This document shows, one piece after another, positions 1-6,468 of a stretch of DNA of 11,911 bases. Source of the DNA: Rhodospirillales bacterium (lineage in GTDB: Bacteria > Pseudomonadota > Alphaproteobacteria > Geminicoccales > Geminicoccaceae); NCBI GenBank assembly GCA_007131045.1, contig SLRI01000213.1, forward strand, positions 1-11,911, written 5' to 3'. The position numbers and the translations under genes were made by a program. How positions within the stretch are numbered: the first letter of the stretch is position 1; every line of letters begins with the position of its first letter. The notes under the pieces were generated by a model, which saw nothing but the letters and a program-made list of their open reading frames with translations, was not told the origin of the DNA and searched no databases.

Positions 1-1682
1 GCCGACGACACCGGCACCAGCGAGCAGCGGCGTGGTCTCCACACCGAGTTGGCTGAGGGCGGTGAACAGCCCGATCATGCCGAGGACGAAGTAGCCGACA
101 TTGGCGAGGATGCCGGTCAACGTGCGAGCCCGGTTGCTGTGCGCCGGCTGGCCCTGCTCGTTCTTGGCACTGCTGATCCGATTGGCGATCAGGCTGATCA
201 GCTCGAAGGCGGCGACCGTGACGGCGACGATGAGGGACAGGCGAGCGAGGAGGCCGACGAAGGCGCGCCCGGTATCTGCGCGGAGCCATTCCCAGACGCC
301 GATATTCCAGGCGGAGGCAATGGCGATGGCCGCGGCGACGACGATGGCACTGCGCAGCAACAACCGCGCCGGACCGGCGTAGCGATTGGCCCGTTCCTGC
401 ACGCCCGGCAGCAGATCTTCGCTCTCCGCGGTCAGGGGAACGCCGCTTTCGAACAACCGGTCGATCCAGAGCACGACGAACCGCGCAACGAGGAGAGCGC
501 CGAGCGTCAGCAAGGTAGCCCGGCTCAAGAACAGGATGCCGCCCGGCACCTGCAGGGCCCAGACGGCATAATGCAGCATGATCAGCAAAATCGCGAAGTA
601 GTGCCAGGTTCGGGCGAGAAAATAGCCGGGAACGAAACGCGCCATGGCGGCACCGCTTTCCTCGTTCCAGATGAGAATCGCCTTCGCTACCGTCTCGCGC
701 AGACTGAGCACGGTGAGGATGGCGGTGCCGGCGACCAAGAGAAAGAGGATGTGGACGAGGAAGAGAAACAGCGATTCGGGCATGCCGAGTTGGAAGACGG
801 CGAACAACAGCCCGAAACCGACGAAGCCGAGCCGGCCGATCCTGAAAAGGCCGGCGCGCATCACCCTGGCGGTTCGCTCGTGCACCGGTAGCAGCGGCTC
901 GATGGTGCCGGGCTCACCGAACAACACCCGGACGACGGCGCGCCAGACCATCGCGACGAAGAAGAAGCCGGTGAGGCTCATGGCGGCCGCGGCGACGAGG
1001 CCGAGATCGACCTCGACGAAGCCGCCGAGCAGCGCATCCGGACCCGCCGCGATGTTGACGACCGTCAGCACGCCCGGTGTCAGCGCGCCGAAAACGAAGG
1101 CCGCCAGGAGCTCCACGGCAAAGCGGCGAAACATCGACGTTCGCGGCTGCGACGGATCGTGCGGCGGACGCAAGCGCAGCACAAACATGCGGGCGAGGAG
1201 GCCGACGGCGACAATCGAGAAGACGGCGGCGATCACCAGGAACCAGGCCCGCCGATTGCCGTCGTCGGCCACCTGTTCCCGCACCCAGGCGACCAGTTCC
1301 GGCAGCTGATCCGCCGAGTCCGCGATATCGATGGCGATGTCGAAGAGCGCATCCGTTCGCCGCCGCAACTCGTCCGCGACATCGTCGATCACCGTCACCG
1401 CGAGAATATCGGACGAGCGGTCGGCGGGATCTCGGGGATGTGGCATCTCACCGGCCTCGATCGCGCGAAGCGTGCGCAACGAGGCCAGCAACTCGGCGCG
1501 GGCACTCGGGTCCTCGAGCTGGCGAATCAGCGTATCCAGCGCCTCGAGGTCGGCAGGCTCGGCTTGCGCCGCGTCGGGCGGGGTCGGCGACGGCTCGTCC
1601 ACGATCTCGCCGATCGCGACCGTGAGGCCGGCCAACCAAACGAGGAGCCCAGCAACCAGGATACCGCTCCAACGGCTTCCAT
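1..1682 (-). CDS. MscS-family mechanosensitive ion channel, N-terminal part (3' partial)
   Basis: One reading frame on the minus strand is open from position 1680 to the window edge, about 560 codons. It begins with a signal-peptide-like segment (RWSGILVAGLLVWLAGL). An acidic, probably periplasmic region follows, then about ten hydrophobic helices (for example AWFLVIAAVFSIVAVGLL, WHYFAILLIMLHYAVWAL, LLLRSAIVVAAAIAIASAW). The last visible residues, LGVETTPLLAGAGVVG, match the start of the pore-lining TM3 helix of MscS, so the pore and cytoplasmic vestibule lie beyond the left edge. By family knowledge this is an inner-membrane tension-gated channel of the long MscK/YbdG-like kind that releases solutes on hypo-osmotic shock. 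The start is a problem: the only nearby ATG (1680-1682) is one base out of frame with the coding frame. The frame itself offers only TTG at 1875, inside galE, or internal TTG/GTG codons at 1635 and 1602. I give 1682 as the likely intended start. Family assignment is secure; the exact N-terminus is not. Confidence 0.85.
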
Positions 1683-1818
1683 TCGATACGGATCGGTAAT
1701 CGCTAATGGCTGGCGTCCCTGAGGATGATCGTGTCGCCCGGTCCGCCGACTGCCCACGCGTCGTCGACGTCGGGTCGGTCGTTCCGTCTCGCCGCTCGCC
1801 GTCTCGCCCCCTGGTTGG

Positions 1819-1846
1819 ATCATAGACGGTATTTGAACGCGGCGAA
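1819..1846 (-). promoter_or_regulatory. Possible promoter for the mscS-like gene
   Basis: In the 176-bp gap downstream of galE, the minus strand carries TATGAT (1819-1824), a five-of-six match to the -10 consensus. A weak -35 candidate, TTCGCC (1841-1846), lies 16 bases upstream. This short stretch is visibly more AT-rich than its surroundings. It would allow the channel gene to be transcribed independently of galE, with a leader of about 130 nt. This is pattern matching only; the -35 is poor. Confidence 0.35.
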
Positions 1847-1858
1847 TTAGATAAATCG

Positions 1859-2881
1859 TCAGGCGGATTTCGCAAGAGCGGCGCGGCGGCTCGCCAATGC
1901 CTGCTCGAATCGCCAAGCCGAGGCGACGATCGCCTCGAGATCGGCATGGCGCGGCTGCCAGCCGAGGCTTTCACGAATGCGTCGGTTGTCAGCGACCAGC
2001 ACCGCCGGATCTCCCGGCCGACGCGCGGCGTGGCGCACCGGCAGGGTGTGGCCGGTGACGCGCTCGACCGCCTCCAGGACCTCGCGCACGCTGTAGCCCC
2101 GGCCGTAGCCGCAATTGGCGATCAAGGAAGTCCCCCCCGCCGCCAGATGTGCCAGAGCCTGGACGTGGGCGGCGGCGAGATCGTCGACGTGGACGTAGTC
2201 GCGGATGCAGGTGCCGTCCGGGGTCGGATAGTCGGTGCCGTTGACCTGCATCTCCGGCCGCAAACCGGCGGCCGTCTCCAGCGCCACCTTGATCAGGTGG
2301 CTGTTGTCAGGGGTGGCCTCGCCGATGCGTGCCGCGGCGTCGGCCCCGGCGACGTTGAAGTAGCGCAGAATGGCGAAGCGCAGCCCGCTCGCGGCGGCGA
2401 TGTCCTGCAGCGCCCGCTCGGCCATCAGCTTCGAGGCGCCATAAGGATTGATCGGCGCCAAAGGCTGGTCCTCGTCGATCACGTCGACCCCCGGCTGGCC
2501 GTAGACGGCGGCGGTCGAAGAGAAGACGACCCGCGGGATGCCGTACTGGGCGCAGAGATCGAACAGGCGAAAAGCGTTGGCGGCATTGTTGAAGTAGTAC
2601 TTGCCCGGGTTGGCCACCGATTCGCCGACCCAGATGTGGCCGGCACAGTGCACCACGGCGTCGAAGCCACTGTCGCAGAGCACGCTCTCGAGGCGCGCCC
2701 GATCGCCGAGATCGGCCTCGATCAGCTCGCCTTCGAGGACCGCCCAGCGATGCCCGGAGTAGAGGTTGTCGTAGACTGTGACCGCATGACCGGCAGCCGC
2801 CAGATCCCTGACGATATGACTGCCGATGTAGCCTGCGCCGCCGGTAACCAGGACGCGGAGGCTAGGGTCGGTTCGTGTCAT
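1859..2881 (-). CDS. galE: UDP-glucose 4-epimerase
   Basis: The protein is 340 aa, the usual length for GalE. It interconverts UDP-glucose and UDP-galactose in the cytoplasm, feeding galactose into surface polysaccharides or the Leloir pathway. It is an extended short-chain dehydrogenase: the NAD-binding Rossmann motif TGGAGYIGSH lies near residues 13-22, the catalytic Ser/Thr region SSTAAVYG at 121-128, and the catalytic Tyr-Lys pair in YGASK at 147-151. The conserved VGESV and RYFNVAGA segments characteristic of GalE are also present. The ATG at 2881 is preceded by GAGGATG, a good ribosome binding site, and no better start exists. Its neighbours are a phosphatase on the same strand 226 bp upstream and the mscS-like channel 176 bp downstream. 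Proximity to polysaccharide export genes suggests a role in exopolysaccharide precursor supply. Related epimerases acting on other UDP-sugars cannot be fully excluded. Confidence 0.95.
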   Translation of the reverse strand: MTRTDPSLRVLVTGGAGYIGSHIVRDLAAAGHAVTVYDNLYSGHRWAVLEGELIEADLGDRARLESVLCDSGFDAVVHCAGHIWVGESVANPGKYYFNNAANAFRLFDLCAQYGIPRVVFSSTAAVYGQPGVDVIDEDQPLAPINPYGASKLMAERALQDIAAASGLRFAILRYFNVAGADAAARIGEATPDNSHLIKVALETAAGLRPEMQVNGTDYPTPDGTCIRDYVHVDDLAAAHVQALAHLAAGGTSLIANCGYGRGYSVREVLEAVERVTGHTLPVRHAARRPGDPAVLVADNRRIRESLGWQPRHADLEAIVASAWRFEQALASRRAALAKSA

Positions 2882-2907
2882 CGCTCATCCTCGATGGAAG
2901 TCTGGTC

Positions 2908-2913
2908 AATATA
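2908..2913 (-). promoter_or_regulatory. Candidate -10 element for galE
   Basis: The minus strand reads TATATT here, about 27 bases upstream of the galE ATG, with the Shine-Dalgarno GAGGATG in between. No convincing -35 hexamer is visible 16-18 bases further upstream. The 226-bp gap (2882-3107) holds no other recognisable gene. Only a weak hairpin (TCGTA/TACGA) is seen near the 3' end of the upstream phosphatase gene. Confidence 0.3.
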
Positions 2914-3107
2914 GCACAGCTGCGAGTCATCTGTGGCTGTCCCGGGCGCATTTCGCGTGGCTACTCGACAACGATATGCGACAAATATGCCGCGAGCCGG
3001 GCGCCGCCAACGCCCACGACACAGCGTGGACCACCCGACCGTCGGCTATCGGCTGGCCGCTCATTCGTATTCCCCTACGAGGGACTGCCGGAGAACGCCG
3101 TGACGGG

Positions 3108-3953
3108 TCAACTGGAACCGGTGGCGATGAACCGGCGCGTGTCCTCCTCCAGGACGAGGCAGGTGAGATTGCCGTTGAAGCAGGCGCCGGTGTCGATGCC
3201 GATGCGGTTGCGGCGCACCACCGGCTCGTCCTCGACCGTGTGTCCGTGCACGATGATCTTGCCGCAATCACCAGTCCAGCTGAGAAACGGCTCGCGGATC
3301 CAGATGACGTCTTGCTCGACCTGTTTGTCGAGCGGCACGCCGGGGCGGATCCCTGCATGAACGAAGAGATAGTCGCCGACCGCCAGCATCAATTCGAGCG
3401 AGGCCAGAAGTTCGCGATGGCTGGCCGGGATCCGGCTCGCCAGCACCGCTTGCGCCGTTGCCAGACGCGCTTCTTCCGGCTGGTCGAAGGCGAGCGGCAC
3501 CCCATAGCTCAAGAGGGTGGCGTCGCCACCGAAGCGCAGCCAGCTCTCGCCGACCGGCTCCCCCTCCAGGAAGGTGGTAAACCACAAGTCGTGGTTGCCG
3601 AGCAGCAGCACGCGGTCGAAACCTTCCGGCGGCGGTCCCGTCAGGTGCTCGATCACCTGTCGGCTCTCGAAGCCCCGGTCGACATAGTCGCCGAGATAAA
3701 TGAGCAGATTGCCGCAGCGCTCGGGCTGGGCCGCAGCATCCGCCTGGATCCGTTCCTCCAGCTGGCGCAGCAGGTCGGCGCGGCCGTGCACGTCGCCGAC
3801 GGCATAGACGCGCACGCCCTCGGGCACCCGTGGCCGGCGGCCGGCGACCACCGGGGCTTCGTCGACGGGCGGGAGCGGGCGCTGAAAAAGTCTCTTGAGC
3901 AGGGTGCCCTCAACTGCAGATTGATGTTTCCGACGCGCTGTGCGGCGCCTCAT
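3108..3953 (-). CDS. PPP-family metallophosphatase (serine/threonine phosphatase or ApaH-like)
   Basis: The protein has 281 aa and carries the complete set of PPP-family metal and catalytic motifs: GDVHG (53-57), GDYVDRG (88-94), GNHD (119-122), HAG (199-201) and HGH (236-238). These bind two metal ions and hydrolyse phosphoesters. By family knowledge this makes it a bacterial protein phosphatase of the PrpA/PrpB type or a dinucleoside-tetraphosphate hydrolase of the ApaH type; sequence alone does not separate the two. No signal peptide or membrane helix is seen, so it is probably cytosolic. The ATG at 3953 has no strong ribosome binding site. The first 18 residues or so are basic and poorly conserved in character, so the true start may lie near the LLKRLFQ segment. 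It is divergent from the outer-membrane barrel gene and upstream of galE on the same strand. Such phosphatases often sit beside exopolysaccharide genes in alphaproteobacteria, so a regulatory role is possible but inferred. Confidence 0.9.
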   Translation of the reverse strand: MRRRTARRKHQSAVEGTLLKRLFQRPLPPVDEAPVVAGRRPRVPEGVRVYAVGDVHGRADLLRQLEERIQADAAAQPERCGNLLIYLGDYVDRGFESRQVIEHLTGPPPEGFDRVLLLGNHDLWFTTFLEGEPVGESWLRFGGDATLLSYGVPLAFDQPEEARLATAQAVLASRIPASHRELLASLELMLAVGDYLFVHAGIRPGVPLDKQVEQDVIWIREPFLSWTGDCGKIIVHGHTVEDEPVVRRNRIGIDTGACFNGNLTCLVLEEDTRRFIATGSS

Positions 3954-4259
3954 AGCATGCGTGGCGCTCGGGCTACAGTCCCGACGGATAGATCAGCTGA
4001 CGGCTCACGGTGCGCGAAAGCCGCGCCGTCACGGTTGTCAGGACGAAGCGAAATCGATACGACCACCGCTGGTTGATATGGGTGAGCCGTGCGATCGGCA
4101 CGCTCGTCCGCATCGGCCTTCACTCCCGACTGCGATTTGCCGAGCCGCGAGCGCCGCCGAGAGTTCGTCACCTCGAAGAAGGACCGCTGTCGCAGCCTGA
4201 TGCTGTGGCAGTGTGGCCACCGATAGTTTTGGCGCAAAGCTTCCCACGGAGTCCCACCG
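3954..4259. other. Divergent intergenic region between phosphatase and barrel gene
   Basis: This 306-bp stretch separates two divergent genes, so it should hold both promoters. I see no protein motif in it. It contains an inverted repeat TGACGG (3998-4003) / CCGTCA (4026-4031) with an inner CGCG/CGCG pair. Close to the barrel gene it has the palindrome GTGGCCAC (4213-4220) and a weak -10-like GATAGT (4222-4227). The sequence CACGGAG just before the ATG at 4260 is a reasonable ribosome binding site. No -35 element could be assigned with confidence. Confidence 0.5.
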
Positions 4260-5450
4260 ATGACGAAGACCAAGCTGATCGCAGGCGTCGTGGCAGCGGC
4301 GGCCTTGCTCGCTCCGACCTTTGCCGCGGCACAGGACGATCCGTTCGCGCCGCTCGGCATTCGTGCCGGCGCCTTTTTGATCTTTCCGTCGCTGCAGGCG
4401 ACCGGCACCTACGACGACAACATCTTCGCCACGGATGACGACACCGAGGACGACTTCATCTTCACGTTGCGCCCGGAGCTGCAAGCCCAATCGCAGTGGT
4501 CGCGCCACGCCCTCGCCGCCAATGTGTTCGGCGAGTTCGGCTTTTTCGCCGACGAGGACGACAGCAACTACCAGGATTTCGGTGGGGCGCTGAACGGCCG
4601 CCTCGACGTCACCCGTGACAGCGCCACCTTCGGCACGCTTTCTCTCGCCCGTCGCCACGAAGACCGCGAGTCGCCCGACGAGATCGGCGACGAGGACGTG
4701 ACCCAGTTCTGGGTGAGCGAGGCGCGGGTTCGCCACCGGCATCGGTTCGCCCGCTTCTTCGTCCAGCCGACCGTCTTCGCCCGCCGCACCGCCTTCGAGG
4801 ACGCGGGCGACGTGAGCAACGCCGAGCGTGACCGCAGCCGGTTCGGCGCCGGCTTGCGGGCCGGCTTCACCGTGACCCCCGCCATCAACGCCTTCGCCGA
4901 GGTCAACGGCGACCTCGTCCGCTACGACGACGCCGGCGACGATCGCGACAACGAGGGCTTCGATGTCCGCGGCGGCGCCGAGGTCGACTTCACGGCGCTG
5001 GTACAGGGCGAGGCCTCGCTCGGCTTCACCCGCCGCACCTACGACGAGTTCGAGTCGCAGAGCGGCGTCGCCGGCGACGTCGGCCTCACCTGGACACCCA
5101 CTCGGCTCACCACGGTCAACCTCACTGGTGCCGCCGGCTTCGAGGAGACGACGGTGTTCTTCGAGGGCGACCCGGCGTCGGGCAATCTCGCGACCCGGAT
5201 CGGCATCGGCGTCAACCACGAATTGCGCCGCAACATTCTGCTCAACGGCAATGCCGCCTACGAGCGCGACGATTTTCAGGGCGTCGGTCGGGTCGACAAT
5301 ACGTTCCGTCTCGGCGCCGGCGTGAGCTATCTGCTCAATCGCAACCTCTCGGTCGATGCCGGCTACCAGTTCAGCACCCGCAACTCCGACGACGACAACG
5401 CGGAGTTCGACCGCAACGTGTTTCGAGTCGGCGTGACCGCCCGGCTCTGA
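4260..5450 (+). CDS. Outer-membrane beta-barrel protein (BBP2-like), exopolysaccharide-associated
   Basis: The protein is 396 aa. A classic Sec signal peptide (positive start MTKTK, hydrophobic core, AAA before QDD) predicts cleavage after residue 24. The mature chain alternates short amphipathic strands with acidic turns. Near its start is the segment TGTYDDNIFATDDD, followed by RPELQAQSQWSRHAL. This layout is typical of the putative beta-barrel porin 2 family (BBP2, often found next to Wza/ExoF-like genes in alphaproteobacteria). The C-terminus FRVGVTARL looks like a final barrel strand, although the last residue is Leu rather than the usual Phe. The likely role is an outer-membrane component of polysaccharide export or secretion; the exact substrate is not visible. 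It is followed by a strong terminator, so it is transcribed separately from the export lipoprotein downstream. Family call is good; precise function is inferred. Confidence 0.87.
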   Translation: MTKTKLIAGVVAAAALLAPTFAAAQDDPFAPLGIRAGAFLIFPSLQATGTYDDNIFATDDDTEDDFIFTLRPELQAQSQWSRHALAANVFGEFGFFADEDDSNYQDFGGALNGRLDVTRDSATFGTLSLARRHEDRESPDEIGDEDVTQFWVSEARVRHRHRFARFFVQPTVFARRTAFEDAGDVSNAERDRSRFGAGLRAGFTVTPAINAFAEVNGDLVRYDDAGDDRDNEGFDVRGGAEVDFTALVQGEASLGFTRRTYDEFESQSGVAGDVGLTWTPTRLTTVNLTGAAGFEETTVFFEGDPASGNLATRIGIGVNHELRRNILLNGNAAYERDDFQGVGRVDNTFRLGAGVSYLLNRNLSVDAGYQFSTRNSDDDNAEFDRNVFRVGVTARL

Positions 5451-5509
5451 ACCGAAAGCCCGGTCAGGCCGCCGCCAGGGCTCGCTCGGTCGGCGGCGCG
5501 ACGGTTTTG

Positions 5510-5548
5510 CAGCGCGGTGCCATGCTTGCACCGCGCTGTCTTTATTTT
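5510..5548 (+). terminator. Intrinsic (rho-independent) terminator
   Basis: A perfect 11-bp stem, CAGCGCGGTGC (5510-5520) with GCACCGCGCTG (5528-5538), closes a 7-nt loop. It is followed at once by a T-rich tract, TCTTTATTTTT. It lies 60 bp after the stop codon of the barrel gene and faces the same way, so it should end that transcript. It is the clearest terminator in the window. Confidence 0.9.
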
Positions 5549-5555
5549 TAAGTAA

Positions 5556-5600
5556 GGTTCGGGGCGTAGAACCGTGGTCGATCGGTGTGTCTGCCGATCG
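5556..5600. repeat. Two adjacent inverted repeats in the export-gene leader
   Basis: Directly after the terminator lie GGTTC/GAACC (5556-5560 and 5569-5573, 8-nt spacer) and CGATCGG/CCGATCG (5579-5585 and 5594-5600, 8-nt spacer). Both are perfect. They sit 55-100 bp upstream of the start of the polysaccharide export gene. They could be operators for a dimeric regulator or leader-RNA hairpins; nothing in the sequence decides between these. Confidence 0.5.
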
Positions 5601-5654
5601 CTCGCATCAAACGGTGGCGGGCTGCGTTCGACACGGATCGTTGGAGAGATGAGC

Positions 5655-6263
5655 ATGACGGGGCTTGGCCGCAGACTAGTGACGTTGTTGATTCTCGGCT
5701 TGGGGCTGACGCTGGCGGCCTGTGGTGGTGCGCCGACACCAGGCGAGTTGTCCGTGCCGGGTGGTAGCGGCGTCGATGGCGAGGTGACGCCGCAGCGCCT
5801 CGCGGCCCCGGCCTACACGCTGGACACGGGCGACCGGCTCCGGGTCGTGGTCTTCCGCCACGAGGACCTGTCGGGCGAGTTCGAGGTCGACGGCAGCGGC
5901 TCGTTCGCCATGCCGTTGATCGGCGAGGTCGACGCGGCGGGCCTGAGCACCCGCCAACTCGAGCAGCGCATCGCCGAGCGCCTGCGCGACGGCTACCTGG
6001 TCGATCCCCAGATCAGCATCGAGGTCTTGAACTATCGCCCGTTCTTCATTCTCGGCGAGGTCAACCGCCCGGGCCAGTATCCTTATGCGTCGGGGATGAG
6101 CGTCATCAATGCGGTGGCGTTGGCCGGCGGCTTCACCTTCCGGGCGCGGGAGAACGCGATCGCGGTCCAGCGGGGTGGCTCCGGGGCACCGCAGGTGGTG
6201 GTCACCCCCGACACACCGATCCTGCCGGGCGACATCATCCGCGTGCCCGAGCGGTTCTTCTGA
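5655..6263 (+). CDS. Polysaccharide export lipoprotein (Wza/ExoF-like, Poly_export + SLBB)
   Basis: The product is 202 aa. I chose the ATG at 5655 because GGAG (5643-5646) stands 8 bases before it and because it begins directly with a lipoprotein signal (GRRLVTLLILGLGLTLAAC). The lipobox is LAAC, with Cys23 as the lipidated residue. Residues 53-130 fit the polysaccharide export domain (YTLDTGDRLRVVVF, the LIGEVDAAGLS segment, then VDPQISIEV). Residues 133-180 fit a single SLBB domain (ILGEVNRPGQYPYASGMSV, then ALAGGFT). The family forms the periplasmic and outer-membrane channel for capsule or exopolysaccharide. This protein is much shorter than E. coli Wza and carries only one SLBB domain, as do many alphaproteobacterial versions, so the outer-membrane pore may be supplied by a partner such as the neighbouring barrel protein. 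A 21-bp duplication covers its last codons and stop. Confidence 0.92.
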   Translation: MTGLGRRLVTLLILGLGLTLAACGGAPTPGELSVPGGSGVDGEVTPQRLAAPAYTLDTGDRLRVVVFRHEDLSGEFEVDGSGSFAMPLIGEVDAAGLSTRQLEQRIAERLRDGYLVDPQISIEVLNYRPFFILGEVNRPGQYPYASGMSVINAVALAGGFTFRARENAIAVQRGGSGAPQVVVTPDTPILPGDIIRVPERFF

Positions 6264-6287
6264 GCCCCCGAGCGCTTCTTCTGATCC
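6246..6287 (+). repeat. 21-bp tandem duplication over the stop codon
   Basis: CCCGAGCGGTTCTTCTGA (6246-6263) is repeated 21 bp later as CCCGAGCGCTTCTTCTGA (6267-6284) with one mismatch. Both copies encode PERFF followed by TGA, and because 21 is a multiple of three they lie in the same frame. Only the first stop is needed, so the second copy is untranslated unless the first TGA is read through. Confidence 0.9.
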
Positions 6288-6404
6288 GACGCCGCGCGTC
6301 TCGCCGGCCCCGAGCCGCACGCCCCGATCGGCGGCTGGCGCGAATCGGGCGTGGATTTGACGGCAACACTGGCCGGCTGGCCTACCAGCGGTTGCATTCC
6401 GGGC

Positions 6405-6434
6405 TTGTTGCCGCCGGCACACACTGGCTATAGC
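6405..6434 (+). promoter_or_regulatory. Possible promoter for the AmpG gene
   Basis: TTGTTG (6405-6410) and TATAGC (6429-6434) are separated by 18 bases and lie 35 bp upstream of the AmpG start codon. Matches to the -35 and -10 consensus are partial. Otherwise the 205-bp gap (6264-6468) shows only the duplicated stop region at its left end. Confidence 0.35.
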
Positions 6435-6468
6435 CCTCCCGCGGGATCGCTGACGAGGAGCGCGGGGC

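Noticed and set aside
49..891. 280-codon open frame on the plus strand, with similar frames up to 1722
   Set aside because: All are opposite the MscS-like gene, whose minus-strand frame gives coherent membrane helices and the TM3 motif. The plus-strand products are low-complexity and charged.
2976..4076. 366-codon plus-strand frame opposite the phosphatase
   Set aside because: The opposite strand has the complete PPP motif set. This frame has no recognisable domain and runs across both flanking intergenic regions.
4038..5531. 497-codon open frame on the minus strand, opposite the outer-membrane barrel gene
   Set aside because: It is antisense to a gene with a signal peptide, family motifs and ribosome binding site. 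Its product is a monotonous Glu/Ala/Gly/Val/Arg sequence without domains, as expected from high-GC antisense frames.
5574..5654. 27-codon upstream extension of the export lipoprotein
   Set aside because: It would place residues before the lipoprotein signal and overlaps the leader inverted repeats; the start at 5655 has the ribosome binding site and an immediate signal peptide.
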